In this document: positions 50,494-59,563 of the stretch, piece by piece | Numbering within the stretch: position 1 is the stretch's first letter | Layout of the letters: every line of letters starts with the position of its first letter | Assembly (NCBI GenBank): GCA_027459505.1 | Contig: DAIDIE010000041.1 | Span: 67,252 to 131,251, forward strand | Reading direction: 5' to 3' | Source of the DNA: Acidobacteriota bacterium | GTDB lineage: Bacteria; Acidobacteriota; Terriglobia; Terriglobales; SCQP01 | DNA: 64,000 nucleotides | Notes under the pieces: model-generated | What the model was told of the DNA's origin: nothing | Seen by the model: only the letters and a program-made list of their open reading frames with translations | The model's database searches: none | Program-made: the position numbers and the translations under genes

Positions 50494-52182
50494 ATGGCGC
50501 TGGAGACCGCTCCACTCAGCTCGGTTCTGGACAAGGAAGCCCGCTGCCCAACTCCCTGTACGATGGTGATTTTTGGCGCCACCGGCGATCTCACTCATCG
50601 CAAGCTGGGCCCCGCGCTCTACAAGCTGTTCACCAGCGGCCGTCTGCCGGACAACTTCGCCATTGTTGGCTATGCGCGCGGTGAATTGGACGACCAGAAG
50701 TTCCGTGAGGGCCTGCGGCAGGGTATTCAGGAGTTCTCCCACACAGACATCAACGAAAGCGACTGGGAACGCTTCAGTAGTTGTCTCTGCTACGTTCGCG
50801 GTAAATACGACGATTCTGATGGCGGATTTAAGCGGCTGCGCGAGCGGTTATCGGATCTGGAGAAAAAGCGTCACTGCGGTTGTAACGTGCTGTACTACAT
50901 TGCCACGCCCCCAGTAGCCTACGCTCCCATTGTGGAGGCGCTAGGGCGCGCCGGGCTGGCCTGCGAGAAGCCTTCCGCGGAAGATTCCGCGACAAGCGCG
51001 GCGGACGGCGATCGCGCGTCCGCAAACGCGGGCGGCAGAAACAAAGATGCCGAAAACCAGTTGCCGGGTCCAGTTGTGGCGCCCTTATTCGTTCCCGTGC
51101 CGCCAGCCATTCGTGCCGCTGGCGTTAGTTCCGCAGCGCCAGCCTCAAGTACGCGCGTGGTGATCGAGAAGCCGTTTGGGGTCGACCTCAAGTCGGCGAT
51201 GGCATTGAACCGCACTGTGCTTTCCGTCTTCCACGAGTCCCAGGTCTATCGCATTGATCACTACCTGGGCAAGGAAGCTGTGCAAAACATTCTCATGCTG
51301 CGCTTCGCCAACTCGATATTCGAGCCCCTCTGGAATCAGCGTTTCATCGATGACGTGCAGATCACGGTGGCCGAGGCGCTCGGGGTGGAAGAGCGCGGCG
51401 GCTACTACGAATCGGCGGGCGCGCTGCGGGACATGATCCAGAATCATCTGCTGCAAATGATGACGCTGATCGCGATGGAACCACCGATCGCCTTTGATGC
51501 CGACGCGGTCCGTGACGAGAAGGCCAAGGTGCTGCGAGCGGTTCGCAAGCTGACGGGAGAGGCCGGCGAGGTGGTTCGCGGCCAGTATGGCGAGGGAGAA
51601 ATCGATGGCAAGCGCGTTGCCGCCTACCGCCAGGAGGAGGGCGTCCGCTCTGATTCAGCTACGGAGACGTTTGTGGCGCTACGTCTGTTTGTCGACAACT
51701 GGCGCTGGTCAAACGTGCCGTTTTATCTGCGTACCGGCAAACGCATGCCGCACGGGGTTTCGGAAATTGCGGTCAGCTTCAAACCCACGCCGTATGCCCT
51801 GTTTCCACAGCAGACTTCGGGGCGGAACGTGCTGGTCATTCGTATTCAGCCCAATGAAGGGATCTCGCTGCGGTTTGAAGCCAAGTTGCCGGGCATTGGG
51901 CTGCAATTGCGTCCGGTAAAGATGGACTTCCGCTACGGCGACAGCTTCGAAATGGCGCCGCCGTCCGCATACGAGACGCTGCTTGTGGACGCCCTGCGCG
52001 GCGACCGGACGCTGTTCATCCGGGGTGACGAAGTCGAGTACGCGTGGCGGCTAGTGGAACCGCTGCTGCAACGTTGGCGCAATGAGCGCGACAAGGTGTT
52101 TTTCTATCCCGCAGGAAGCTGGGGGCCGGCGCAGGCGGAGGAGCTGTTAGGGCAGACCGGAAGAGAGTGGCGCCGGCCTTGA
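50494..52182 (+). CDS. zwf: Glucose-6-phosphate 1-dehydrogenase with an internal insertion
   Basis: About 562 residues; oxidises glucose 6-phosphate to 6-phosphogluconolactone with NAD(P)+. The Rossmann motif IFGATGDLTHRKLGPALYKL (26-45), the active-site RIDHYLGKE (253-261) and EKPFG (225-229) are intact, as is YLRTGKRM. Family members are about 490-510 residues. The excess is an Ala/Ser/Pro/Gly-rich, weakly conserved-looking stretch at about 156-219, between IVEALGRAGLA and RVVIEKPFG, where other enzymes have only a few residues. GGAGG precedes the ATG. Confidence 0.93.
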   Translation: MALETAPLSSVLDKEARCPTPCTMVIFGATGDLTHRKLGPALYKLFTSGRLPDNFAIVGYARGELDDQKFREGLRQGIQEFSHTDINESDWERFSSCLCYVRGKYDDSDGGFKRLRERLSDLEKKRHCGCNVLYYIATPPVAYAPIVEALGRAGLACEKPSAEDSATSAADGDRASANAGGRNKDAENQLPGPVVAPLFVPVPPAIRAAGVSSAAPASSTRVVIEKPFGVDLKSAMALNRTVLSVFHESQVYRIDHYLGKEAVQNILMLRFANSIFEPLWNQRFIDDVQITVAEALGVEERGGYYESAGALRDMIQNHLLQMMTLIAMEPPIAFDADAVRDEKAKVLRAVRKLTGEAGEVVRGQYGEGEIDGKRVAAYRQEEGVRSDSATETFVALRLFVDNWRWSNVPFYLRTGKRMPHGVSEIAVSFKPTPYALFPQQTSGRNVLVIRIQPNEGISLRFEAKLPGIGLQLRPVKMDFRYGDSFEMAPPSAYETLLVDALRGDRTLFIRGDEVEYAWRLVEPLLQRWRNERDKVFFYPAGSWGPAQAEELLGQTGREWRRP

Positions 52183-52356
52183 CCGGTTGCTGGCCGCGGC
52201 GCCTGCCACTTTTGACCGCCCGCGCTCGCCCCCAAATGCTCCCGTTGGTGTAATTCGTCGCTGGGTTTGAACCCAGGCTGCTTGCATTGTTCATCTAGAG
52301 ACCCAAATCCTGTTCGTCAAGGCGCGTGTCCACCCGTGAGCGCGCAAGGAGGGTCT

Positions 52357-52905
52357 ATGCGAGTAGTCAATCTACGTTCCTGGCTGCATCTCACGCTGGC
52401 AGCCTTGCTAATACCATTGGCGGCTCTGTCCGCCGCCGGGCAACAGCGGCCTGATTCGGCTCATGTCACGCAGTTGCTGCAACAGGCCAGGGGAGAAGCC
52501 GCGCGGTTGGCCACCGAGGCTGACGCCCTGTCCAGCTACACCAGAAGCGCGGTGACCTGGGAGAGCCACTCCAGCCAGATTCAGGTCATTACCGATCACA
52601 TCAACCAATTGGGCAAGACCGTCGAAAGCCTGAATGACGCCAAGGGTGAGGCATCCGATTGGCAGCAGCAGGCAATTGATCACGTCACCCCTCTGGCGCA
52701 GGAGTTGGCCAGCGATATCCAGACAACCATTAATCACTTGAACGAGAACAAGACGCGTCTTCGCTCCGCGCCGTACACGGAGTACGTCAAGGCCAACGCG
52801 GAGAATTCGCAGCAGTTGGCGAACTTGATCCGCGATTATGTCAGCTATGGCCAAGCCAAAGTGAAGTATGAGGAACTGAGCGACAAACTGGGAACGCCAC
52901 GCTAG
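52357..52905 (+). CDS. Exported helical protein of unknown function
   Basis: A 182-residue protein. A signal peptide ends near SAAGQ (about 28). The mature part is almost wholly alpha-helical with heptad spacing (VTQLLQQARGEAARLATEADALSSYTRSAV, TDHINQLGKTVESLNDAKGE) and Gln/Asn/Asp-rich segments, suggesting a periplasmic coiled coil. ATG 52357 is chosen because AAGGAGG lies immediately upstream; the frame stays open to 52267 without coding character. It is downstream of zwf by about 175 bases. Confidence 0.7.
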   Translation: MRVVNLRSWLHLTLAALLIPLAALSAAGQQRPDSAHVTQLLQQARGEAARLATEADALSSYTRSAVTWESHSSQIQVITDHINQLGKTVESLNDAKGEASDWQQQAIDHVTPLAQELASDIQTTINHLNENKTRLRSAPYTEYVKANAENSQQLANLIRDYVSYGQAKVKYEELSDKLGTPR

Positions 52906-53309
52906 GAGCAGGCGGGGATCGACGGCTTGTGACGTCTTGGGTCGATCAGCGGTGCTCGAAGGTGCGCGGAACCCGCAAAACAAAGCGGGTTCCGCCTCGC
53001 CAAGCACAGCAGTACACAAGCCGCGGCGGACTTTTCTCGACAAGTCACCGCAACGTGGTGCGGTTCACGCCGGCACAAGCCCGGTGGCGGATTGCTCCTG
53101 ATTGCTTGTTCTCCACCGCGCCGCAATTATCTGCGCGCAACAGTTGCCGGGGGCAACTCCCTTCCCGGCGCAAGAAATCCAACTTCCGCGACCAGATGAT
53201 TCGCCTGTTGTGAGGCCAGGCTCCTGGTGCCTCTATCGCCGGCCACCAAGCCGGCTGGCGGGTGCACGGGCAGCGGCGTCAGGCGTCGCCGGACCGAGGA
53301 GTGCATGTC
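52906..53309. other. Intergenic region before the phosphoribosyltransferase gene, with hairpin
   Basis: No credible gene. It holds a perfect 11-bp inverted repeat, GCGGAACCCGC (52966-52976) and GCGGGTTCCGC (52985-52995), with an A-rich 8-base loop about 60 bases after the exported-protein stop. No T-run follows. Confidence 0.5.
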
Positions 53310-53969
53310 ATGCTGTTTCGCGACCGCTTCGATGCCGGCCGGGCACTTGCGCAGCACTTGCTGGAGTTTGGTGGGCGAGATGATGTGACGGTGCTGGCAT
53401 TGCCGCGCGGCGGCGTTCCGGTGGCCTTTGAAGTGGCCCGCCTGCTGCACCTGCCGCTGGATGTCTTCGTGGTCCGCAAGCTGGGCGTACCCGGGCAGGA
53501 AGAACTGGCCATGGGCGCCCTGGCTTCGGGTGGCATTTCCGTTCTGGACCGCCGTTTGACGGCCGAATTCAGCGTCTCGGAAACGGTACTGCAGGCGCTG
53601 ATCGCGCGCGAGCGACAGGAACTGCGGCGGCGGGAAGGAGTTTTTCGGGAGGGCCGTCCGCCGCTGGATTTGCGTGGACGCACCGTGATTTTGGTCGATG
53701 ATGGTTTAGCGACCGGCGCCTCTATGCACGTCGCAGTCATCGCGCTACGCAAACGCGGGCCGGCGCGCATTGTGGTGGCGGTACCGGTTGCGGCCGCATC
53801 CACCTGCGCCCAGTTCCGCTCGGAGGTGGATCAGGTCGTCTGCGCGGCGACTCCCGAACCTTTCCTTGCCGTGGGCCAGTGGTACCAGGATTTCGCTCAA
53901 ACCACTGACGATGAGGTGCACGATTTGCTGCGGCGGGCGGCGCAGTGGCAACCCGCCTCAGCAGCGTAA
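53310..53969 (+). CDS. Type I phosphoribosyltransferase
   Basis: About 219 residues with the PRPP-binding motif ILVDDGLATGASM (about 127-140) and the N-terminal ALPRGGVPVAFEVARLLHLPLDVFVVRKLG typical of the stand-alone PRTases found next to hydrolases. The acceptor base is unknown. Similar domains are fused to a dienelactone-hydrolase-like domain in some bacteria (for example Rv0571c); here the hydrolase is a separate gene two loci downstream. ATG 53310 follows GAGGAG. Confidence 0.85.
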   Translation: MLFRDRFDAGRALAQHLLEFGGRDDVTVLALPRGGVPVAFEVARLLHLPLDVFVVRKLGVPGQEELAMGALASGGISVLDRRLTAEFSVSETVLQALIARERQELRRREGVFREGRPPLDLRGRTVILVDDGLATGASMHVAVIALRKRGPARIVVAVPVAAASTCAQFRSEVDQVVCAATPEPFLAVGQWYQDFAQTTDDEVHDLLRRAAQWQPASAA

Positions 53970-54025
53970 AAAGAGGTTACCAACGGCGAAATCGGTCACG
54001 AATTCGCCAGCAAGGAGTCGCGCTT

Positions 54026-55177
54026 ATGAGTGAAAACGGCAAAGCAGTATGGGGAGCGATGGCGGGAGCCGCGCTGGGCGGCGTATTGATGTACCTGGCC
54101 GATCCGGATCGAGGCCGCAGACGCAGGGCGCGTCTGCGCGAACAGGTCACTCACAGCGCGCAGCAGTTGAAGTGTGTTGCCGATAAGGGCCTACGCGACC
54201 TGCAGGGACGCGCGCAAGGTGTGGTGCTGGACCTCTGGTCCGCCGTCAAACACGAGGCGGTTGACGACGCGGTGCTGGCGGAACGTGTGCGCGCCTGTTT
54301 GGGCCGTGCCGTAAGCCATCCCGGCGCCATTCACGTGAAAGCGACTGGCGGACAGATTGAACTGTCTGGGCCAGTTCTGGCGCAGGAGTTGGATCACCTG
54401 CTGGGGGCGGTCTACAGTGTCCGCGGCGTGCACGGTGTAGACAGCCGTCTCGAACCCCACAAGAGCGGGGAGAACGTTCCCGGGCTGCAGGGCGGCGTGG
54501 GCCGGCGCCGTCACCAGCGCTCCTGGGCGCCGGGACGCAGGTTGCTGGGGATGGCGGGCGGTGGGCTCGCGCTTGTTGCCGCGCCAGGCAGGCGGGCGGT
54601 GGCGCTTCCGCTCCGTGTTGCCGGTGCGCTGCTGCTGACGCGTGCCGTGGCCAATATTCCCTTACGGCGGTTTTTCGGACTGGCGAGGGGACGGCGCACC
54701 TTCCGGTTTCAGAAAACCATCACCATTCAGGAACCGCTGGAGCGGGTCTTTGCTTTCTGGTCGCATCCGGAAAACTTCTCGCGTGTGATGCAGCACATTG
54801 AGGAGGTGCAGCGCACCGGCGACAAGCGTTTCCGGTGGACCGTACGGGGGCCGGCAGGCGCGACCGCCAGTTGGGAAAGTGAGATCACAACCTTTGAGCC
54901 GCGACGCATCATTGCATGGAAGAGCGTGCCCGGGGCGCTGATTGGCAATGCAGGTATCATCCGTTTTGAAAACACATCGCAAGGCGGAACGCGCTTGCAT
55001 ATTCTGATGTCCTACAGTCCGCCCGCGGGCGCTGTTGGGCACGCCATGGCGAAGTTGTTTGGTATTGGCCCCAAAGAGGTGCTGGATGATGACCTGGTTC
55101 GCATGAAGTCGCTGTTCGAGCACGGCAAGACCACCGTGCATGGGCACACCGTCAAGCGTGAAGAGCTCAGCGCCTGA
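54026..55177 (+). CDS. Membrane protein with YtxH-like start, BON domain and SRPBCC domain
   Basis: About 383 residues. Residues 1-30 form a Gly/Ala-rich helix followed by MYLADPDRGRRRRARL, seen in acidobacterial YtxH-like proteins. A BON domain (about 85-150; LAERVRACLGRAVSHPGAIHVKATGGQIELSGPV) suggests phospholipid or periplasmic binding. After a membrane region (about 180-205) comes an SRPBCC/polyketide-cyclase fold (about 230-375) starting FQKTITIQEPLERVFAFWSHPENFSRVMQHI. ATG 54026 has AAGGAG 9 nt upstream. It lies between the PRTase and hydrolase genes. Confidence 0.8.
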   Translation: MSENGKAVWGAMAGAALGGVLMYLADPDRGRRRRARLREQVTHSAQQLKCVADKGLRDLQGRAQGVVLDLWSAVKHEAVDDAVLAERVRACLGRAVSHPGAIHVKATGGQIELSGPVLAQELDHLLGAVYSVRGVHGVDSRLEPHKSGENVPGLQGGVGRRRHQRSWAPGRRLLGMAGGGLALVAAPGRRAVALPLRVAGALLLTRAVANIPLRRFFGLARGRRTFRFQKTITIQEPLERVFAFWSHPENFSRVMQHIEEVQRTGDKRFRWTVRGPAGATASWESEITTFEPRRIIAWKSVPGALIGNAGIIRFENTSQGGTRLHILMSYSPPAGAVGHAMAKLFGIGPKEVLDDDLVRMKSLFEHGKTTVHGHTVKREELSA

Positions 55178-55301
55178 CATCGGTATTGAAGAGATGCCGC
55201 ACCATGCGACAGTGGAGTGCCGCTGACAAGGCGAGCAAACGGATATTAAGACACCGTTTTACTGGACCGATCACTCAGTAACGCGCACGGAGGTGAGCGT
55301 G

Positions 55302-56000
55302 ATGTCCACCCCATACCTCGAAATCGCTTTTGAAGTGCCGTTGGACCGGGTACGCGGACATCTCCACGGCGACTTGGTCATCCCGCAACGGCAGCGCGGA
55401 ACGGTGCTGTTTGCCCACGGTAGCGGCAGCAGCCGTCACAGCCCGCGTAATCGTTATGTGGCCGGCGTTCTGCAAAAAGCGGGCTTCGCCACCCTGCTGC
55501 TTGATTTGCTGACCATGGCCGAGGAACGTGTGGACGAGGAAACGGCGGCTCTCCGTTTCAATGTCGAATTGCTGGCGCGCCGGCTGCTGCTGGCTACCAA
55601 GCGGCTGCATACCGTGGCTCAATTGCAAACGGCAACGGGAGAATGCCGGACAGGCTACTTTGGCGCCAGCACTGGCGCGGCGGCGGCGCTGGTCGCCGCC
55701 GCCGATGAATCCATGTGTATCGCCGCGGTGGTTTCCCGGGGCGGAAGGCCCGACATGGCGGGCAGTGCATTGGAACGTGTCAAGGCGCCCACGCTTCTCA
55801 TTGTGGGCGGCAACGATCCACAAGTGTTAGAGCTCAATCGACAGGCGCTGCAACTACTCCGGGCGCATAAACAGTTGGAAGTGATTCCGGGAGCCACCCA
55901 TCTTTTTGAAGAGCCGGGGACCCTGCCGCAAGTAGCCGAACTCGCGCTGCAGTGGTTTGAGTCCTATTTGGCCCGCCCCCAGAAGACCGGCGCCGCGTGA
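55302..56000 (+). CDS. Alpha/beta hydrolase, dienelactone hydrolase-like
   Basis: About 232 residues. FAHGSGSSRHSPRNRYVAGVL (about 41-61) supplies the oxyanion-hole region, and GYFGASTGAAAALVAAA (about 115-131) the nucleophile elbow, in which the canonical GxSxG appears as GASTG. LLIVGGNDPQV gives the Asp and GATHLFEEPG the His. Substrate unknown. ATG 55302 is preferred over GTG 55293 because GGAGG overlaps the latter. It completes a PRTase, BON-SRPBCC, hydrolase trio. Just upstream, AAACGG...CCGTTT (55237-55259) is a weak hairpin. Confidence 0.82.
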   Translation: MSTPYLEIAFEVPLDRVRGHLHGDLVIPQRQRGTVLFAHGSGSSRHSPRNRYVAGVLQKAGFATLLLDLLTMAEERVDEETAALRFNVELLARRLLLATKRLHTVAQLQTATGECRTGYFGASTGAAAALVAAADESMCIAAVVSRGGRPDMAGSALERVKAPTLLIVGGNDPQVLELNRQALQLLRAHKQLEVIPGATHLFEEPGTLPQVAELALQWFESYLARPQKTGAA

Positions 56001-56186
56001 TTAGGATCCTCTGCGCTTTCCCTTTGGTCTCCGCAAAGTTCTACCAGTTCTAGCGCAAGCGCACCTTGTTGCGAGGCAAGCGAGAGGGCTTTTGCCGCGT
56101 GCTGTGAAAAGCGGGTTGAAGCTCCGCATTGACAGGCTTGGTGTCCAGGCGGCAACATAGCACGGCTGCTGTGATAGGAGAGTTCA

Positions 56187-56780
56187 ATGTCCAAGCTGGT
56201 CGCACATGTGCGCATTTCTCTGTTTGCCGTTGCTGCCGTGTTGCTGGTCTCCTGCACTCCTGGCGCGCACAGCGCGTTCGCGCAGCATCAGGATTCCGGA
56301 ACTTCGCTGAGCGGAAGCTTCTATTGCCGCTCTTGTGATTCGAACACCGCCATCAATTTGTCCAGCAATGGCCAGTGGAACTGGGGCGGATATGGCGGCA
56401 CTTACAGCGTCCAAAATGGGGAGGTGACATTCAGCGGTGTTGGGGGACCAGGCGCGTGGGGAGCGGCGCAGCTCTCCTCCGATGGGCGGCGTCTGACCTT
56501 CAACAACAATGGATCCGCGGTGGTCTACGCCAAACCCGCTCCAATTCCCGCCGGTCTGCCGGGAACCTACGCCTGCCAGGGTTGTCAAACAATCGAGCAC
56601 ATCGTGATCCTTCCCAACGGCACCTGGAAATTTCCTGACGGCACCGACGGCGGTGACTATCGCGTATTCAACAACCAGGTGCAGTTTTCTGGCCTATCAT
56701 CCGGGCCCGGTGGATGGGGGCCGGCAGTGATTGAGCCCGGAGGCTTGCGCTGGGGAAACGTCGTCTACCACAAGATGTAG
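56187..56780 (+). CDS. Small lipoprotein with tandem duplicated domain
   Basis: A 197-residue protein. The signal peptide ends in a lipobox LVSC (about 23). The mature part has two similar beta-rich halves: GSFYCRSCDSNTAINLSSNGQWNW... and GTYACQGCQTIEHIVILPNGTWKF..., each with a CxxC and an NGxW strand, followed by FSGVGGPGAWGAAQL or FSGLSSGPGGWGPAVI. This points to an internal duplication of about 75 residues. I know no family. The two CxxC pairs could bind metal or form disulfides. Confidence 0.7.
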   Translation: MSKLVAHVRISLFAVAAVLLVSCTPGAHSAFAQHQDSGTSLSGSFYCRSCDSNTAINLSSNGQWNWGGYGGTYSVQNGEVTFSGVGGPGAWGAAQLSSDGRRLTFNNNGSAVVYAKPAPIPAGLPGTYACQGCQTIEHIVILPNGTWKFPDGTDGGDYRVFNNQVQFSGLSSGPGGWGPAVIEPGGLRWGNVVYHKM

Positions 56781-56924
56781 CCTCGGCGCCCCGTGCCTTT
56801 TAGCAGCGCTCGGCAACACGCCTCATTGTCCGCTGCCTGGGAATGCGGCTTTTTCGCGCGCAGGGACCGCATTCCGGGTCAAGATCGCCCGGCAAGGGAA
56901 AATGGGCGCCACGTCACGCCGGCT

Positions 56925-57743
56925 CTACAGCACATCGGACGGTTGAATGGGCCGGAGTTCACCTGGCGCCAGGTCACCCAGACTGAGCTTGCCAATCCGC
57001 GTGCGCGTTAGCTTGAGCACGGTATGGCCCAGGGCCTCAATCATGCGCCGCACCTGGCGGTTTTTTCCCTCGCTGATGCGCAGCTCAATCCAGCAAAAGC
57101 GCCCGTTGTCGCGAATCCAGGTTGCTTGCGCCGGTCCTGTCCGCTCGCCACGTCCAATATCAAGACCATCACGCAGGCGCTGCATCTCTTCCACCTGTAA
57201 CAAGGTATTGACCTTCACGAGGTAGGTTTTGGGAACCTTGGTGAGGGGATTTGTGATGCGCTCGGCGAAAATGCTGTCGTTGGTGAGCAGGAGAAGTCCA
57301 GTGGTGTCCTGGTCCAGGCGGCCAACCGGAAACAGCCATTTACGTGCGGCACTGGCGTCGGCCGCCTCGTTTGCTTCGCGGCCAGTCGCGCGCCGCCGCG
57401 GCTCGGCACTGCCGGTCTTGTTCAGCGCCTTTGCAATCAGATCGTAAACGGTAGGGCGCCCTTGCGGATCGCCGTGGCTGGTGATGTATCCCTTGGGTTT
57501 GTGCAACGCGTAGTACAGCGCGGTAGCCTTTTTCAGCCGTTTGCCATCGAGCCGCACCGTGTCAGTCGCCGGCTCGACCCACTGCAGGGGATCGTTGGCC
57601 ACCCGCCCATTCACGGTCACGCGGCCTGCGCGGATCATCTCGCTGGCGGCACTGCGGGAACTTACGCCGTAGCGGGAGAGGAGACGATCCAGTGTCATCT
57701 GGGGCTTGTTGCGACGCGCTGGTTTATGAACGAGAGCAGGCAC
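56925..57743 (-). CDS. rluB: RsuA/RluB-family pseudouridine synthase
   Basis: About 272 residues. An N-terminal S4 domain (LDRLLSRYGVSSRSAASEMIRAGRVTVNGRV) is followed by the catalytic domain: ALHKPKGYITSHGD, the catalytic Asp in FPVGRLDQDTTGLLLLTND (about 143) and EGKNRQVRRMIEALGHTVLKLTRTRIG. These enzymes isomerise a uridine in rRNA; the RluB-like motif order suggests 23S rRNA, but the exact site is inferred. A short Ala/Arg-rich insertion lies at about 110-130. Confidence 0.9.
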   Translation of the reverse strand: MPALVHKPARRNKPQMTLDRLLSRYGVSSRSAASEMIRAGRVTVNGRVANDPLQWVEPATDTVRLDGKRLKKATALYYALHKPKGYITSHGDPQGRPTVYDLIAKALNKTGSAEPRRRATGREANEAADASAARKWLFPVGRLDQDTTGLLLLTNDSIFAERITNPLTKVPKTYLVKVNTLLQVEEMQRLRDGLDIGRGERTGPAQATWIRDNGRFCWIELRISEGKNRQVRRMIEALGHTVLKLTRTRIGKLSLGDLAPGELRPIQPSDVL

Positions 57744-57874
57744 CTGTACAGGTTAACCTTTTCGCCTTCGCCTCAAGAATCGGGCTCTCAGGGTGGCTGG
57801 GCAGGCCGCCAGCACAAAAAATTCAAGATCGGTTTTCTCTGCGTAAAATGTTTCAGCAATATAGCGGACGAACC

Positions 57875-58144
57875 ATGAACATCGAACTCAGCAAACAGGA
57901 ACGGGAGGAGGCGATCGCCTCCGTGCAGCGCTATTTTCGCGAAAACATGCCGGAAGAAATCGGCCAGCTTGGCGCGGGCTTGTTGCTGAGCTACTTTTTG
58001 GAGGAGATTGGGCCGCTGGTGTTCAATCGCGCGGTGGAGGAGGCGCAGCAGCGGCTGCAACTCCGGTTAGGTGACCTCGGCAGCGAACTGTACCTGGCGC
58101 CAATGCAGTATTGGACGCAAGCCAATCGCAAGCGCTCGCGCTAG
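57875..58144 (+). CDS. DUF2164 family protein
   Basis: An 89-residue protein matching the short DUF2164 family: SKQEREEAIASVQRYFRENMPEEIGQLGAGLLLSYFLEEIGPLVFNRAVEEAQQ. Its function is unknown. ATG 57875 is the only start fitting the family length; the frame runs back to 57692 opposite rluB. It is followed by 243 bases and then the cysteine desulfurase. Confidence 0.85.
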   Translation: MNIELSKQEREEAIASVQRYFRENMPEEIGQLGAGLLLSYFLEEIGPLVFNRAVEEAQQRLQLRLGDLGSELYLAPMQYWTQANRKRSR

Positions 58145-58325
58145 CGTCAGTGCAAACAGGCGAGGTTGAGGTGTGGTTCGCTTGGACATTGACGAGCCAG
58201 GACCGAGTCGAACGGCTTTCGAGTTCGAAATCACAGGCCGAAGTAGTAGCAAAGGTTTGGGATTGCCGTTTAGGGCCCGCACCGCTGGCGACTGGTAAAG
58301 CGCGGCCACCATCCGTGAGCTTCGG

Positions 58326-58365
58326 CCGGACACCGAAGCGGGTGGAATAAAAGCGGCCGTGCCGC
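58326..58365. repeat. Copy B of the dispersed approximately 40-bp repeat
   Basis: CCGGACACCGAAGC... to ...GGCCGTGCCGC matches 1505-1546 with a few substitutions and a 2-base gap. It lies about 20 bases before the cysteine desulfurase start, in the intergenic region, and its left part also forms the inverted repeat GCTTCGG/CCGAAGC. Confidence 0.55.
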
Positions 58366-58387
58366 CCATTGGCGGGATAATACAAGC

Positions 58388-59563
58388 ATGATGTTGCGCG
58401 CCTACATGGATCACAACGCGAGCACCCCCGTTCGTCCGGAGGTGCTGACGGCGATGTTGGAGGTTTATCAGGACGGTTTTGGCAATGCCAGCTCGATTCA
58501 CCGCGCTGGCCAGGGAGCGCGCGGAAGAGTCGAACAAGCACGGGTCTACGTTGCCAGCCTTTTGAATGCTTCCCCCAACGAGATCGTCTTCACCAGTGGC
58601 GGCACGGAGAGCAACAACTTGGCGATCGCGGGTACGTTGGCGCCGCATCCGGGCGGTCATGTCATTACCTCGACGGTGGAGCACTCCTCCGTGCTTCACA
58701 CGATTCGCGAGATGGAAAGTCGTGGTTGGCCCGTCACGTACCTCAATGTTTCCACGGAAGGAGTTGTCGACCCGGAGGAACTGCGCCGCGCGTTGCGTCC
58801 CGAAACGCGCCTGGTCACCATCATGGTGGCGAATAACGAGACTGGCGTGCTGCAGCGGATTCCGGAACTCGCCGCGGTGGTCAAATCCGCTCCGGGCGTG
58901 CGCTTTCATGTGGACGCGGTACAGGCGGCCGCTAAGATTCCACTCGACGTGCAGCAGCTTGGTTGCGATCTGTTGAGCATCAGTGGACATAAAATTGGCG
59001 CTCCGCAGGGTAGTGGCGCGCTGTATGTCCGGCGTGGGGTGCGCCTGCAGCCGTTGCTTTACGGCGGTCATCACGAGAGAGACCGCCGCGCGGGCACGGA
59101 AAACGTCGCGGGCATCGTTGGGCTTGGCGAAGCGGCGCGTCTGGCTCAGTTGGAGCTTCCAGCGGAAGGCCCGCACCTGGCCGCGCTGCGCGACCGGCTG
59201 GAGCAGGGAATGCTTGCTGCCGTTCCTGAAACGCGGGTAAGCGGCGCAGGCGCTCCTCGCGTTCCCAACACAACGAACATCCGCTTTCACGGCGTAGAGG
59301 GGGAGGCTCTGGTGATTGCCTTGGACCTGCAGGGCTTTTGCGTATCGACCGGCGCCGCCTGTTCCTCCGGGGCGATTGAGCCTTCGCATGTGCTCACCGC
59401 GATGGGAATGAGCTTCTCCGATGCCAGAAGTTGCTTGCGCTTCAGCCTGGGCAAATCCAGCTCAGAAGCTGAAGTCGATGCATTACTCCAGGTCGCTCCC
59501 GAAGCGGTCACACGTTTGCGGGCGCTCGCCGGCGCTTTTGCTCCACAGGGCGGCCGTTTATGA
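58388..59563 (+). CDS. Cysteine desulfurase (NifS/IscS type)
   Basis: About 391 residues; PLP enzyme releasing sulfur from cysteine for Fe-S clusters and thio-modifications. YMDHNASTPVRPEV at the start, TSGGTESNNLAI, HSSVLHTIREMESRG, the PLP Lys in SISGHKIGAPQGSGALY (about 200) and the catalytic Cys loop GAACSSGAIEPSHVL (about 325) are all intact. The ATG at 58388 is preferred. Its last codons overlap the start of cbiA as ATGA, an unusual pairing. Confidence 0.95.
   Translation: MMLRAYMDHNASTPVRPEVLTAMLEVYQDGFGNASSIHRAGQGARGRVEQARVYVASLLNASPNEIVFTSGGTESNNLAIAGTLAPHPGGHVITSTVEHSSVLHTIREMESRGWPVTYLNVSTEGVVDPEELRRALRPETRLVTIMVANNETGVLQRIPELAAVVKSAPGVRFHVDAVQAAAKIPLDVQQLGCDLLSISGHKIGAPQGSGALYVRRGVRLQPLLYGGHHERDRRAGTENVAGIVGLGEAARLAQLELPAEGPHLAALRDRLEQGMLAAVPETRVSGAGAPRVPNTTNIRFHGVEGEALVIALDLQGFCVSTGAACSSGAIEPSHVLTAMGMSFSDARSCLRFSLGKSSSEAEVDALLQVAPEAVTRLRALAGAFAPQGGRL

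Noticed and set aside
52261-52276. CTGGGTTTGAACCCAG, a palindrome resembling a tRNA T-arm.
   Set aside because: No acceptor, D or anticodon arms can be built around it, so it is not a tRNA gene.
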